The notes: generated by a model not told the origin, from the letters alone. A stretch of 64,000 nucleotides of DNA from Larkinella rosea (GCF_003858635.1 NZ_RQJO01000009.1:1205925-1269924); one strand, 5' to 3'; counted from the stretch's first letter, positions 35,745-43,942 are shown. Numbers and translations are program-made.

Positions 35745-35918
35745 ATGTCCTGGTTTGAATATAGCAAGTGTGTACTTAATAAAGTTGATTTTGACCGGCG
35801 GCTTTTTCGGAAGGAATTGCGAAAACTGCTTCGGTTACTTTCTCACCCGGAACGACTCCAACTGCTTCAGTGGTGTCGTCTGCAGGTTAAGCGAAAACAG
35901 GTACTTATCAATACTTAA
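35745..35918 (+). CDS. Small 57-residue basic protein
   Basis: Begins MSWFEYSKCVLNKVDFDRRL and ends TAA at 35918. It is predicted helical and very basic (repeated RKELRKLLRLL, RLQVKRKQ). Similar short proteins starting with WFE(Y/F)SK..L.KV.FD..LF.KEL are, to my knowledge, common in Cytophagales genomes and unnamed. The gene has its own promoter with four 11-bp spaced boxes and two hairpins after its stop. Given the shared promoter design it may belong to the same regulon as the metal efflux operon. Function unknown. Confidence 0.65.
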   Translation: MSWFEYSKCVLNKVDFDRRLFRKELRKLLRLLSHPERLQLLQWCRLQVKRKQVLINT

Positions 35919-35920
35919 AA

Positions 35921-35970
35921 GGGAGACTTTGGAGAAACGGATTCAGTCAGTCTCCAGTCGCAAGTCTCCC
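35921..35970 (+). terminator. Hairpin after the small protein gene
   Basis: GGGAGACTT (35921-35929) pairs with AAGTCTCCC (35962-35970); inner GGAGA and TCTCC also pair. A T-rich stretch follows (GATTTTGTGTTTTC). It is 2 nt after the stop codon. Confidence 0.5.
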
Positions 35971-36013
35971 CGCTGATTTTGTGTTTTCTTTTGCGTTTTA
36001 GGTAGAAAGGGAG

Positions 36014-36048
36014 TAGCCGGTCCGTGAAAAGGATCGGCTATCTTGTTT
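36014..36048 (+). terminator. Second terminator after the small protein gene
   Basis: TAGCCGGTCC and GGATCGGCTA (36014-36023 / 36031-36040) form a 10-bp stem with one G-T pair and a GTGAAAA loop, followed by TCTTGTTT. Confidence 0.65.
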
Positions 36049-36089
36049 AGATTGGTTCGGGCGAATGTTCACTAAAACCGTGGTTGATC

Positions 36090-36494
36090 ATGCAGTTGAA
36101 AAACAATCTCATTTTTATTGTCGATGACGACGACGATGACCGGTTTATGCTCTGGCAGGCATTTCAGAAAAACCAGCCCCGTTGCCTGCTCTTTACATTT
36201 TCAGACGGGCAGGAATTGCTGGATCACCTCAGCGACTATTACGATGTGCCGGACCTGATTATTCTGGATCAGGACATGCCGGTTATGGACGGGTTTGCAA
36301 CGTTAAAGCGCCTGAAGAAGAGCAGTCGGCTTCGGTCCATCCCGACCGTTATTCTTGGCTCTTCGTTAGCACCTGGCGAAAACCGGGGAGGCAACGAATC
36401 CGGTGCAGATGCGTTGCTGATCAAACCGACGCGGTACAGCGAGCTGGTTCAACTGGCTAGCCGCTTGTGTCCGGCAAACCGGTCGTACAGCTAG
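36090..36494 (+). CDS. Single-domain response regulator (CheY/Rcp1-like)
   Basis: 134 residues from ATG 36090 (the frame extends two codons to a TTG). Receiver domain only: acidic pocket IVDDDDDDR, phosphoacceptor Asp60 in IILDQDMPVMDG, Lys112 in LLIKPTRYSE. The usual Thr/Ser site is in VILGSSLAPG. No output domain, so it must act by protein contact, as in Rcp1-type phosphorelay or chemotaxis-like partners. No kinase is adjacent. Confidence 0.9.
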   Translation: MQLKNNLIFIVDDDDDDRFMLWQAFQKNQPRCLLFTFSDGQELLDHLSDYYDVPDLIILDQDMPVMDGFATLKRLKKSSRLRSIPTVILGSSLAPGENRGGNESGADALLIKPTRYSELVQLASRLCPANRSYS

Positions 36495-36533
36495 GGTTTC
36501 CGTCAAGCATTAAACCGTGATTTGCCCGGATGG

Positions 36534-37496
36534 TTAGAAAGGCAGCTTTCCCAGGTCGGTGTTTCCCCCGGTCAGAATGATACCTACTTTTTGCCCGGTA
36601 AATTGCGCTTTATTTTTGAATAAAGCCGCCAGCGGAACCGCGCTGGAAGGTTCGATCACGATCTTCATCCGTTCCCACACCAGGCGCATGGCGGCACTAA
36701 TTTCTGCATCCGAAACCGTCAGAATATCCGTGACGTGTTCGCGAATGTAGCCTAATGTCCGTTCACTCAGGCTGGTCAGTAAACCGTCGGCCAGGGAATT
36801 GATGTAAGGCGCTTTTTCCACTTTTCCGCTTTTGAACGACAACACCGCGTCGGCAGCACCTTCCGGTTCTCCGGCAAATACTTTCGTTCGTGGACTGAGG
36901 TAATGCGTTGATAAAGCCGTGCCGCTGAGCAAACCGCCCCCGCCAACCGGAGCCAGGATGGCATCAAAGAACGAGTCATAGTCGGCATCTTCGATCAGTT
37001 CTTTGGCCGCCGTTGCCTGTCCGGCAATTACGCGATCGTCGTCGAACGGGTGAACCAAAACCGCTCCCGTGCGTTCGATCACTTCCCGAACGCCCGCTTC
37101 CCGGGCTTCGAGCGTGGGCTCGCATTCGATGATTTCGGCCCCGTAGCCTTTGACAGCGTCTTTCTTCACCTGAGGAGCGGTCCGGGGCATCACGATGTAG
37201 GCTTTTATACCCACCTGGCGGGCGGCAAACGCAACGGCCTGTGCGTGATTTCCCGAGGAATGCGTCGTAACCGGACCCATCGTCCGACCGTGGTAGCGTT
37301 CCTGTTCCGAGAGCTGCAAAATGGCATTCAAACCGCCCCGTGCCTTGAACGCACCGATTTTCTGGAAATTTTCCGGTTTGAAAAAAATATGGACTCCGCT
37401 GAGTTCATTGATGGTCTGATTGGTCAGGATGGGCGTCCGGTGAATGTGGGCGCGAATGCGGTCGTGGGCCGTCCGGATGGTTTCGAGGGTTATCAT
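36534..37496 (-). CDS. PLP-dependent threonine/serine ammonia-lyase or serine racemase
   Basis: 320 residues from ATG 37496; the frame extends to 37538 through the repeat region and is rejected as a start. PLP Lys51 in KIGAFKARGG, the phosphate-binding glycine loop PVGGGGLLSG, SSGNHAQA for substrate carboxylate, and SAVPLAAL near the C-terminus are those of fold-type II enzymes. The short length, with no ACT regulatory domain, points to catabolic threonine dehydratase, threo-3-hydroxyaspartate ammonia-lyase or serine racemase; these cannot be told apart here. Confidence 0.88.
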   Translation of the reverse strand: MITLETIRTAHDRIRAHIHRTPILTNQTINELSGVHIFFKPENFQKIGAFKARGGLNAILQLSEQERYHGRTMGPVTTHSSGNHAQAVAFAARQVGIKAYIVMPRTAPQVKKDAVKGYGAEIIECEPTLEAREAGVREVIERTGAVLVHPFDDDRVIAGQATAAKELIEDADYDSFFDAILAPVGGGGLLSGTALSTHYLSPRTKVFAGEPEGAADAVLSFKSGKVEKAPYINSLADGLLTSLSERTLGYIREHVTDILTVSDAEISAAMRLVWERMKIVIEPSSAVPLAALFKNKAQFTGQKVGIILTGGNTDLGKLPF

Positions 37497-37508
37497 ATCT
37501 TGGGGTAG

Positions 37509-37565
37509 AGACGCGATTAATCGCGTCTGTACAGGCATAATCGCGTCCGTACAGGATTAATCGCA
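37509..37565. repeat. 20-bp palindrome plus tandem 20-bp units
   Basis: AGACGCGATTAATCGCGTCT (37509-37528) is a perfect palindrome. It merges into 20-bp direct units starting at 37518, 37538 and 37558 (core TAATCGCGTC(T/C)GTACAGG, last copy degenerate). The array touches the stop codon of the hydrolase at 37557. It resembles dispersed GTAGAGACGCGAT..ATCGCGTCT intergenic repeats known from many bacterial genomes. Confidence 0.75.
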
Positions 37566-38399
37566 TTGTAAAATTAGGTTTTTAACCATTCCGCTATGGG
37601 AATTGGTAATCAGGTGACCCGCTTCGGGCAGAAAAATAAATTCTGCCGGTTTGCCGGCGAGCACTTTTCGGGCGTAATCAAGGTTCGAGGGATCGACCAG
37701 CCAATCCTTACCACCCTGCATCAGCGTTACCGGTACGTTCAGCGTGGGCCACAAAGGCTCCAACTGCTTCAATTCGGCAACGTGCGAATATTTTTCGGCG
37801 GTTGCCAGGTTAATGTGCCGATCGAGAAACCACTGAACCGGGGTCATTCTGCCCCATTTCGAAAACCAGAAAAACTTCTCTTTGGCCGGATCGAGTGGCG
37901 AAGAAATCAGGAACAAATGCTTGATCCGACTCGGATATAGCATGGCCAGACGGGCGGCAATGGGTGCACCATACGACCGGCCCAGCACAATGGCCGGTTT
38001 GCCGGAATGGTTCAGATTCAGGGCGTGGGCAATCCACCGAGCCTGTTTGGTGATGGACGTAACGGCTTTGCGGCCCTTTCGGGATTTCCCGTAACCCGGT
38101 CGATCGACGGATAGAATGTGAAACCGGGTGTGCAGTAAGCTGTCGTCAATCATACGCAAATACCCGTACCATGAACCGGGGGCGCCGTGAATCAACAGCA
38201 GGGGAGGCAACGTATCCGAACCAATGCTGGCCACGTATAATTTCAAACTATCATTCTCAATCGTGAAAAAAGTCGGTTTGACCGCCTTAGTGGCAAAGTG
38301 CTCCTGAATCTGCCGGTCGCTCATCCGCCATTTACGGAAAAAACAACCGCTAAGACTTGTAACCAGCAGGAGGAGGAATAGGGTATTAAAGAATTTCAC
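37557..38399 (-). CDS. Alpha/beta hydrolase, lipoprotein
   Basis: 280 residues. Lipobox LSG-C19 after MKFFNTLFLLLLVTSLSG, so likely membrane-anchored and exported. Oxyanion motif LLIHGAPGSWYGYL, nucleophile elbow VLGRSYGAPIAA, Asp in MQGGKDWLVDPSN and His in LPEAGHLITN complete the triad. The G-x-S-x-G is intact (GRSYG). Substrate unknown. Next to the PLP enzyme gene on the same strand, with the repeat array between. Confidence 0.88.
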   Translation of the reverse strand: MKFFNTLFLLLLVTSLSGCFFRKWRMSDRQIQEHFATKAVKPTFFTIENDSLKLYVASIGSDTLPPLLLIHGAPGSWYGYLRMIDDSLLHTRFHILSVDRPGYGKSRKGRKAVTSITKQARWIAHALNLNHSGKPAIVLGRSYGAPIAARLAMLYPSRIKHLFLISSPLDPAKEKFFWFSKWGRMTPVQWFLDRHINLATAEKYSHVAELKQLEPLWPTLNVPVTLMQGGKDWLVDPSNLDYARKVLAGKPAEFIFLPEAGHLITNSHSGMVKNLILQCD

Positions 38400-38543
38400 A
38401 AAAACGATGCGCTATGAATGAATGGGTTTACGGTTTTTACCAATCGGCTGCCACACTCTTCGCCCGGACGGTACATTCAAAAAAAGAACGCATCGGCCGC
38501 CGACACGTCGGCCCGGCGAAAACCGTATACTGAAACCGGTAAA

Positions 38544-39020
38544 CTAGAACAGACTCAACTGACCATTAGCAACCTGCTCGTGCTCCAGTAGCCATTTTTT
38601 CCGGCCTAATCCACCGGCATACCCGGTCAGGTCGCCGTTGGAGCCAATAATCCGGTGGCAGGGAATGATAATCCAGATCGGGTTTCTTCCATTGGCTGCC
38701 GCCACCGCCCGAATGGCTTTTTCGTCGCCCAACCGCCGGGTCAACTCGAGGTATGACATCGTTTTTCCGTATGGGACTTCCCGCAGCATTTGCCAGACCG
38801 CCCGCTGAAAGGGTGTTCCCTGAGGACGAAGCGGGAGGTCAAACGATCGACGCCGATTCAGGAAATATTCCTCCAATTGCCGCGCACATTTGTGCAGTAC
38901 GGCGGGAACAAAGGCCGAATCGGGGCCGGGCTCGTTGCTAACCCGGACACTCGAAATGCCGTCTTCGTTGCCGCTGATGACCGCCAGGCCAACCGGTGTA
39001 TGGATCGTTGTCGTATACAT
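38544..39020 (-). CDS. ogt: Methylated-DNA--protein-cysteine methyltransferase
   Basis: 158 residues. The active site IIIPCHRIIG has the acceptor Cys121; the helix-turn-helix that flips the base (GTPFQRAVWQMLREVPYGKTMSYLELTRRLG) and the glycine loop GYAGGLGRKKWLLEHE are present. It repairs O6-alkylguanine by transferring the alkyl group onto itself. The length fits the short Ogt/MGMT type without an Ada domain. Downstream of the PQQ-sugar dehydrogenase gene, not obviously linked to it. Confidence 0.95.
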   Translation of the reverse strand: MYTTTIHTPVGLAVISGNEDGISSVRVSNEPGPDSAFVPAVLHKCARQLEEYFLNRRRSFDLPLRPQGTPFQRAVWQMLREVPYGKTMSYLELTRRLGDEKAIRAVAAANGRNPIWIIIPCHRIIGSNGDLTGYAGGLGRKKWLLEHEQVANGQLSLF

Positions 39021-39133
39021 GATAGTAATTCCGGGTTACAACTACCAATCTACAGAAAATTGGCAAAAAAAAGACAGATCCCGTTCGGAATCTGTCGATG
39101 ATCGCCAGGAATATTGTAAAGGCGTTGAACGCA

Positions 39134-40384
39134 TTATTTTGCCACGAACCGCCGGATGGTGCCATTGCTGTGATCAAGCAGGTAGACTTCCTGGTTGGCA
39201 TCCTCGCCAAAAGCCGAAACCGGACCGCCATCGCTGGTAATTAGCTGATTACCGGTTTTTTTATCCCCGTCGAAACTGATCGCCCATACTTTACCGCTGC
39301 CGAAATCCGCGTAAAGGTATTTCCCCTGCAAGTCTGTCAGGCGGTTGCCACGGTATACCACACCTCCCGTAACCGACACGCCCTCGCTGCGCGGATACTG
39401 GTGGATGGGTTCGATGAGCTGGCCCTGGTTGCAGTCGTTTTTCGGATTAAAACATTCCTGACCTTCTTTCAGCCGCCAGCCGTAGTTACCGCCTTTTTTA
39501 ATGATGTCGATTTCTTCGAGTGTGTTTTGCCCCACATCACCCGCCCAAAGCTGCCCGGTTTGTTTATCGAAACTAAACCGCCAAGGGTTCCGCAATCCGT
39601 AGGCGTAAATTTCGGGAAAGGCATTGGCGTTCCCCACAAACGGATTGTCGGCCGGAATACCGTAATTGCCCTTATCGGTTTTGTTGACGTCAATGCGCAG
39701 CATCTTTCCCAGCATGGTTTTCAGATTCTGCCCGTTGTTTTGCGGATCACCACCACTGCCGCCGTCGCCCGCAGCGATGTACAGAAAACCGTCGGGACCG
39801 AAGGCTATTTTCCCACCGTTGTGGTTGGTGTAGGGTTGTTCAAATTTAAACAGAATGGCTTCCGTCGCCGGATCGACCTGGTTACTGCCCGCCGTTGCTT
39901 TGTAGCGGGCGATGACGGTTTCGCGGGGATTATTTTTGGTATAGTTGACGAAAAAATACCCGTTCTGTTTAAAATCGGGGTGAAACGCCAGCCCAAGCAA
40001 TCCCATTTCGCCCCCGGAGGCCACTTTACTGGCAATATCGAGAAAGGTTCCGGCGGTTTTGACGGCGGAATTATTCTCGAAAACGCGAATCCGGCCTTCC
40101 TGCTCGATCACAAACAGGCGATTGGTGCCGTCGCCCGCGTGGGTGAATTCGACCAGATTACTAAATCGCAGGGCGGGAAATGCATTTTCCAGTTGAACCG
40201 TAGCGATAGGAGCGGTCGTGCCCGGTGTTTCGATGGTTTTGTCCTCATCGGCCTCGCGTGGCTGACAGGCCAGCGACACCAGGAAGGCAAAACTGACTGT
40301 TGCGGCCAGGGAGCTGCACAGGGTAATCGCCGTTTTTTTGAGGTATGACATCGTAGTCTTCATCAAGTTCGTTATATTCGTCAT
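39134..40384 (-). CDS. PQQ-dependent sugar dehydrogenase (glucose/sorbosone type), lipoprotein
   Basis: 416 residues from ATG 40384; ATGs at 40363 and 40351 are equally possible and would still keep the signal (ITLCSSLAATVSFAFLVSLAC, lipobox LVSLA-C). The propeller has the family hallmarks: VEFTHAGDGTNRLFVIEQEGRIRVF, GLLGLAFHPDFKQNG, NHNGGKIAFGPDGFLYIAAGDGG, LRNPWRFSFDKQTGQLWAGDVGQN and GKYLYADFGSGKVWAI. It probably oxidises a sugar in the periplasm or at the surface with PQQ. Divergent from the Cys leader and cysE. Confidence 0.9.
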   Translation of the reverse strand: MTNITNLMKTTMSYLKKTAITLCSSLAATVSFAFLVSLACQPREADEDKTIETPGTTAPIATVQLENAFPALRFSNLVEFTHAGDGTNRLFVIEQEGRIRVFENNSAVKTAGTFLDIASKVASGGEMGLLGLAFHPDFKQNGYFFVNYTKNNPRETVIARYKATAGSNQVDPATEAILFKFEQPYTNHNGGKIAFGPDGFLYIAAGDGGSGGDPQNNGQNLKTMLGKMLRIDVNKTDKGNYGIPADNPFVGNANAFPEIYAYGLRNPWRFSFDKQTGQLWAGDVGQNTLEEIDIIKKGGNYGWRLKEGQECFNPKNDCNQGQLIEPIHQYPRSEGVSVTGGVVYRGNRLTDLQGKYLYADFGSGKVWAISFDGDKKTGNQLITSDGGPVSAFGEDANQEVYLLDHSNGTIRRFVAK

Positions 40385-40470
40385 AGCAAGTTTTTAACCA
40401 AAGGAGTCACCGAACTTTTTGGCAGTGTTTTTGTTTCTTTTTCAACGTCTTAGGCATTTTTTTGTTGTCA

Positions 40471-40518
40471 ATGTCCGTTTTTAGTCAAACCAGGGGCTGT
40501 TGTTGTCTTTCCACATAA
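40471..40518 (+). CDS. Cys-rich leader peptide upstream of cysE
   Basis: 15 codons: MSVFSQTRGCCCLST. Three consecutive TGT (Cys) codons lie at 40498-40506 and the stop at 40516-40518. The peptide is followed by a candidate antiterminator (40526-40559) and an intrinsic terminator (40558-40580), then serine O-acetyltransferase at 40645. That order matches leader peptides that sense the amino acid their operon makes. No ribosome-binding site is visible; a TTTTTTTG element ends at 40464, so translation may be leaderless, as in the poly-Cys leaders of mycobacteria (established there, inferred here). Confidence 0.6.
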   Translation: MSVFSQTRGCCCLST

Positions 40519-40525
40519 TCGGGGC

Positions 40526-40559
40526 GGGTGATACACAGTTGGTTTTGAACAGGTTACCC
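40526..40559 (+). promoter_or_regulatory. Candidate antiterminator of the Cys attenuator
   Basis: GGGTGA (40526-40531) can pair with TTACCC (40554-40559). This uses the bases C558-C559 that start the terminator stem, so the two structures exclude each other. A ribosome stalled on the Cys codons would leave 40526 free; one waiting at the stop codon would cover it. Confidence 0.45.
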
Positions 40560-40580
40560 TTCGGAAGAAGGATTTTTTTT
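40558..40580 (+). terminator. Intrinsic terminator between Cys leader and cysE
   Basis: CCTTC-GGAA-GAAGG is a 5-bp stem with a GNRA tetraloop, followed by A and eight T (40573-40580). It lies between leader peptide and cysE in sense orientation, 65 nt before the gene, so it must be attenuated for expression. Confidence 0.75.
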
Positions 40581-40644
40581 GCGGTGACGTTTCATTACCC
40601 GATCGATTTGACGCTATCTATAGACTTTATCCTGTTACCATTCC

Positions 40645-41469
40645 ATGACTGCTTCCAAACAGCAACAATTCTTTGAACGGATGGCGACTCAAAACGCCAG
40701 TTACCGGTATTATCTTCCTTCCAAACCCGATGTAGGCCGGTTCATCGATAACCTGATCCGTTTTTTGTTTCCCATTACCCAGGATTGCAGATCATTGGTT
40801 GCCAGTACGGCGGATACGTATCATGAGCTGAATAACCGGCTTTCCTGCCTGCTAAAACCGCTGTCGGAGCATCTGCCGACTGATCGGGAAATGATTGTTG
40901 AGCAGTTTTTTGATTACCTGCCAACTACGTATGAAGAGTTACTATTGGATGCGCAGGCCATTTCCGCTTTTGATCCGGCGGCATCGGGCGTTGAGGAAGT
41001 GATTGCGATTTATCCGGGATTCTATGCCATTGCGGTTTACCGAATCGCGCACGTACTGACGGACCTGAATGTGCCGCTGCTGCCCCGGATGATGACCGAA
41101 TACGCGCATAGCCATACGGGAATTGATATTCACCCCAACGCCGAAATTGGTTCGTCGTTTTTTGTCGATCACGGAACAGGGGTCGTCATTGGCGAAACGG
41201 CGGTGATTGGCTCCAATGTGAAAATTTATCAGGGGGTTACGCTGGGGGCAACCAACGTGGCCAAATCCATGGCGTCGAAAAAACGGCACCCAACCATCGA
41301 AGACAACGTCATCATTTATGCCAACGCCACCATTCTGGGTGGCCGAACCGTGGTGGGGCACGATTCCATGATTGGCGGTAACGTATGGCTGACCCAAAGT
41401 GTCGAACCCTACTCCAGGGTGTATCATACCAGCCAGATCGAAGTGAGGTCGCTGACGTCGGAATCCTGA
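40645..41469 (+). CDS. cysE: Serine O-acetyltransferase
   Basis: 274 residues. Helical N-terminal region, then a left-handed beta-helix: [33 protein letters not shown] (here only partly quoted: [19 protein letters not shown]), [13 protein letters not shown], and [19 protein letters not shown]. The catalytic His/Asp region (DHGTG) is present. It makes O-acetylserine from serine and acetyl-CoA, the first step of cysteine synthesis. The length and N-terminus match the EpsC/SatA-type enzymes. A Cys-codon leader with terminator upstream suggests attenuation by cysteine supply. No cysK is adjacent. Confidence 0.93.
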   Translation: MTASKQQQFFERMATQNASYRYYLPSKPDVGRFIDNLIRFLFPITQDCRSLVASTADTYHELNNRLSCLLKPLSEHLPTDREMIVEQFFDYLPTTYEELLLDAQAISAFDPAASGVEEVIAIYPGFYAIAVYRIAHVLTDLNVPLLPRMMTEYAHSHTGIDIHPNAEIGSSFFVDHGTGVVIGETAVIGSNVKIYQGVTLGATNVAKSMASKKRHPTIEDNVIIYANATILGGRTVVGHDSMIGGNVWLTQSVEPYSRVYHTSQIEVRSLTSES

Positions 41470-41630
41470 GCGGTTCACCGGTTTTTAGTTTATGGTCGAC
41501 GCTGTATCGGGCTTATTCCCAGTGGGTTCGCGTTGAATATGGGATGTCCAAAAAAATAAACTAAAAAAAACGGGGTATCGCGGGTGATTCATACCGGGCT
41601 TAGGGTATGAAGGGCTAAAGAGAAGTTGCC

Positions 41631-42182
41631 ATGAACTGCATGTGTGAGGATAGCCTGCTGGAATCGTTGCGCGCCGGAGATACGTCGGCGTATGAATGGG
41701 TGTATAAAAAATATTATCCGTCGATTGCCCGTTTTGTTCAGCAGAACAAGGGAAATGAAGGCGATGCCGAGGATATCTTTCAGGAATCGGTGCTGGTGCT
41801 ATATCAGAAAATAACCGCTCCGGATTTTCGGCTTACCTCAACGCTGAAGACGTTCCTATTTTCGATTGCAAAACACAGCTGGCTGAAAAAGCTGCGTGAC
41901 GAAAAGCTGGTTCCCATCTCCGAAGAACAATTAATCCTGATTCAGGATACGCAGGATTTTGTTTCCGATGACGCTTCACCCGAAGAGGGTCAGCACGAAC
42001 GACTCAATGCCTGGATGGCCCGGATTACGGGTCATTGTCAGCGGGTTATCAAATCGATTTACTTCTCCCACGAACCCATGGACAACCTGATGGTGACGAT
42101 GGGCTGGAAAAACCGGCACACCGCCGTGAACCAGAAATACAAGTGCATTCAACAGTTAAAGCGCGTTTCGGAAGCCGGATAA
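41631..42182 (+). CDS. ECF-type RNA polymerase sigma factor (orphan)
   Basis: 183 residues. Region 2: LRAGDTSAYEWVYKKYYPSIARFV and GDAEDIFQESVLVLYQK; region 4 is present but shorter (HCQRVIKSIYFSHEPMDNLMVTMGW, NRHTAVNQKYKCIQQLK). There is no FecR or zinc anti-sigma gene next to it; thioredoxin follows after 87 nt. The N-terminus has an odd MNCMCE (two Cys), and HC in region 4, which leaves room for redox control (speculative). Confidence 0.9.
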   Translation: MNCMCEDSLLESLRAGDTSAYEWVYKKYYPSIARFVQQNKGNEGDAEDIFQESVLVLYQKITAPDFRLTSTLKTFLFSIAKHSWLKKLRDEKLVPISEEQLILIQDTQDFVSDDASPEEGQHERLNAWMARITGHCQRVIKSIYFSHEPMDNLMVTMGWKNRHTAVNQKYKCIQQLKRVSEAG

Positions 42183-42269
42183 ACCCGGTTTTGCCCAAAA
42201 ACTTTTTCCGGGACGCGGGTGATTCTGGCGATTTACCGGAATAAACAGGTAAACAAAACGATCAAACTG

Positions 42270-42632
42270 ATGAATACGGAGAACACGAAAGCGGTTTATG
42301 CCACTGATCAGAACTGGGACGACCTGATTACCAAACCCGGCGTATTGCTGGTCGATTTTAGCGCCGAATGGTGCCCGCCCTGCCGCAGACTGGAACCCAT
42401 TGTCCATGAATTAGCCGTCGACTTTACGGGCACGGCTACGGTGGCGACGGTCGATGTGGAAATGAATCCGGTGGTAACGGCCCGGTATAAAGTCAGAAAC
42501 ATGCCGACCATTTTGGTTTTCAAAGACGGCGAACTCGTCGATCGTCAGATCGGTCTGACCTCAAAACAGGTGCTGGCCAACATGATCGAAAACCACATCC
42601 AGGAACCCCTCGTTGTGGATCGCGACTTTTAA
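42270..42632 (+). CDS. Thioredoxin
   Basis: 120 residues from ATG 42270 (MNTENTKAV); the frame extends to 42219 but that part is not thioredoxin-like. The fold is complete: VDFSAEWCPPCRRLEPI with the redox pair in WCPPC, VATVDVEMNPVVTARYKVRNMPTILVFKDGE with cis-Pro after M. CPPC rather than CGPC makes it less reducing than classical thioredoxin by family knowledge. It follows the orphan sigma gene and may be co-expressed. Confidence 0.92.
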   Translation: MNTENTKAVYATDQNWDDLITKPGVLLVDFSAEWCPPCRRLEPIVHELAVDFTGTATVATVDVEMNPVVTARYKVRNMPTILVFKDGELVDRQIGLTSKQVLANMIENHIQEPLVVDRDF

Positions 42633-42657
42633 CCGATCCATGAATGTAGGAATTGTG

Positions 42658-42697
42658 TCAGGCCCGTTGGTCGTTTTTCGACTTTCAACGGGCCTGA
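42658..42697. terminator. Bidirectional terminator between thioredoxin and pirin genes
   Basis: TCAGGCCCGTTG (42658-42669) pairs with CAACGGGCCTGA (42686-42697). A T-run lies in the loop, which is unusual, and only short A/T tails follow. It sits between two convergent genes. Confidence 0.7.
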
Positions 42698-42698
42698 C

Positions 42699-43403
42699 CT
42701 AATTTACTTCCAGCAGGAGCAGAATAGCATCGTTGGAAAGAGCTTCAAATTCCACTTCCGTCAGATTCCACAACGCCAGACCGTCGCGCGGGTGCAGCAA
42801 CCGGCCCTGCACTTCAAAAGCGCCTTCGATGACAAAAACAAAAACGCGTTTCTGCGGATCGCTGAGCCCGTAAACGCCATCGTGCCGGCCCGTGTATTTC
42901 CCGATAAAACCCAGTCGGCTCTGGTTTGGCGAAGCGAAGAAAGGAAGAAGCTGGTTGCGGTTTTCAAGCTGAAAAGACCGCAGCGGAAAATCCGCGCTGA
43001 TTTCCCGATGAGTTTTCTCCGTTTTTAGTCCGATCTGTAAATAATTGACCGCTTCGGATTCAAATGGATTGCTAATCAGGAATTCCTGGCCGGGGATTAC
43101 CTCCAGCCGGAACACCTCACCGGCACCCCAAAAAACACTTTCTCCAAAACCGTCCACCATTTCAATGCCGCCCACCACCGGTATCAGGAGCATTTCGGTC
43201 GGTTCATCAACGGTAATCGGATGGCTCTTTCCGGGCAGCAGCGTAGTGTCATTAAAAACCGTTAGCGCCCCCAAAGGTTGTCGGCTTTCGTGCTGGTAAT
43301 CACCGAAGTTGAAGGTGTGAAAACTCCGGAAATCAGTGGTTTGCGAGCGGCCCCGCTGGTCAGCAAGGTAAATATGTGCTTCGGTTTGAGCCAGCCTGTC
43401 CAT
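42699..43403 (-). CDS. Pirin-family bicupin protein
   Basis: 234 residues, the size of YhhW-type pirins. N-terminal cupin with HTFNFGDYQHESRQPLGALTVFNDTTLLPG and MLLIPVVGGIEMVD; second cupin with RLGFIGKYTGRHDGVYGL and VFVFVIEGAFEVQGRLLHPRDGLALW. The usual HPH metal triad of active quercetinase-like pirins is partly missing (SHPITVD retains one His). Function open: quercetinase-like or regulatory. The next gene on the same strand (43409) lies upstream with 5 nt between. Confidence 0.82.
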   Translation of the reverse strand: MDRLAQTEAHIYLADQRGRSQTTDFRSFHTFNFGDYQHESRQPLGALTVFNDTTLLPGKSHPITVDEPTEMLLIPVVGGIEMVDGFGESVFWGAGEVFRLEVIPGQEFLISNPFESEAVNYLQIGLKTEKTHREISADFPLRSFQLENRNQLLPFFASPNQSRLGFIGKYTGRHDGVYGLSDPQKRVFVFVIEGAFEVQGRLLHPRDGLALWNLTEVEFEALSNDAILLLLEVN

Positions 43404-43408
43404 CGGTT

Positions 43409-43942
43409 TTACGGTTTAATTGACCTTTCGGAAGGAGAAAAATGGGTAATACTCAAAAACGGAGAAAGCGGAATGAGGTCGGTTTGCAGTTCGTCGCCCG
43501 TCGGTAGTTCAGCGGTTTTGTCGCCACAGGCAATCAGCAGGTTGTTTTCGACCGTGTCGATCCAGGTAACCGGATCGCTGTAAAACCAGATGGAAATTTT
43601 ATGCTGACTTTTGTCCTGAATGTGCGAATCGATGATTTCAAATCGGAACTGCTGAAACGGCAGGCATCGTTTTCCAAACCGGTTGGCAACGTCCGGAATG
43701 AGGTCGTTCAACTGCCGAATGTACCCAATGGCGGCCGTACTGGTCAGGTAGTGAAGCTGGTCGGCACCGGCAACATGCTCTTTCAGAAGCCGGAAGGTGG
43801 GAAATTTCCCGGCCGGATCCAGGCGTTGCGCCTGCATGTAAAACTCAAGGTGGGTGTCGTTGAACACAAACTGATCCCAGGCGTTGTGCGTGGATGCGTC
43901 GATGATTTTACGGTACCCTAATTTGATGATGCCTTTTTGCAT
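43409..43942 (-). CDS. Uncharacterised protein next to pirin gene
   Basis: 177 residues, no signal peptide or membrane segment. Visible features: NAWDQFVFNDTHLEFYMQAQRL near the start, CLPFQQFRFEIIDSHIQD, ISIWFYSDPVTWIDTVENNLLIACG. Not recognised. Lies 5 nt upstream of the pirin gene on the same strand, so likely co-translated with it. Confidence 0.6.
   Translation of the reverse strand: MQKGIIKLGYRKIIDASTHNAWDQFVFNDTHLEFYMQAQRLDPAGKFPTFRLLKEHVAGADQLHYLTSTAAIGYIRQLNDLIPDVANRFGKRCLPFQQFRFEIIDSHIQDKSQHKISIWFYSDPVTWIDTVENNLLIACGDKTAELPTGDELQTDLIPLSPFLSITHFSPSERSIKP

Noticed and set aside
35745..35976. Alternative 73-codon frame starting at 35755
   Set aside because: It lacks the conserved-looking WFEYSK start, overlaps the terminator hairpin and has no coding signs.
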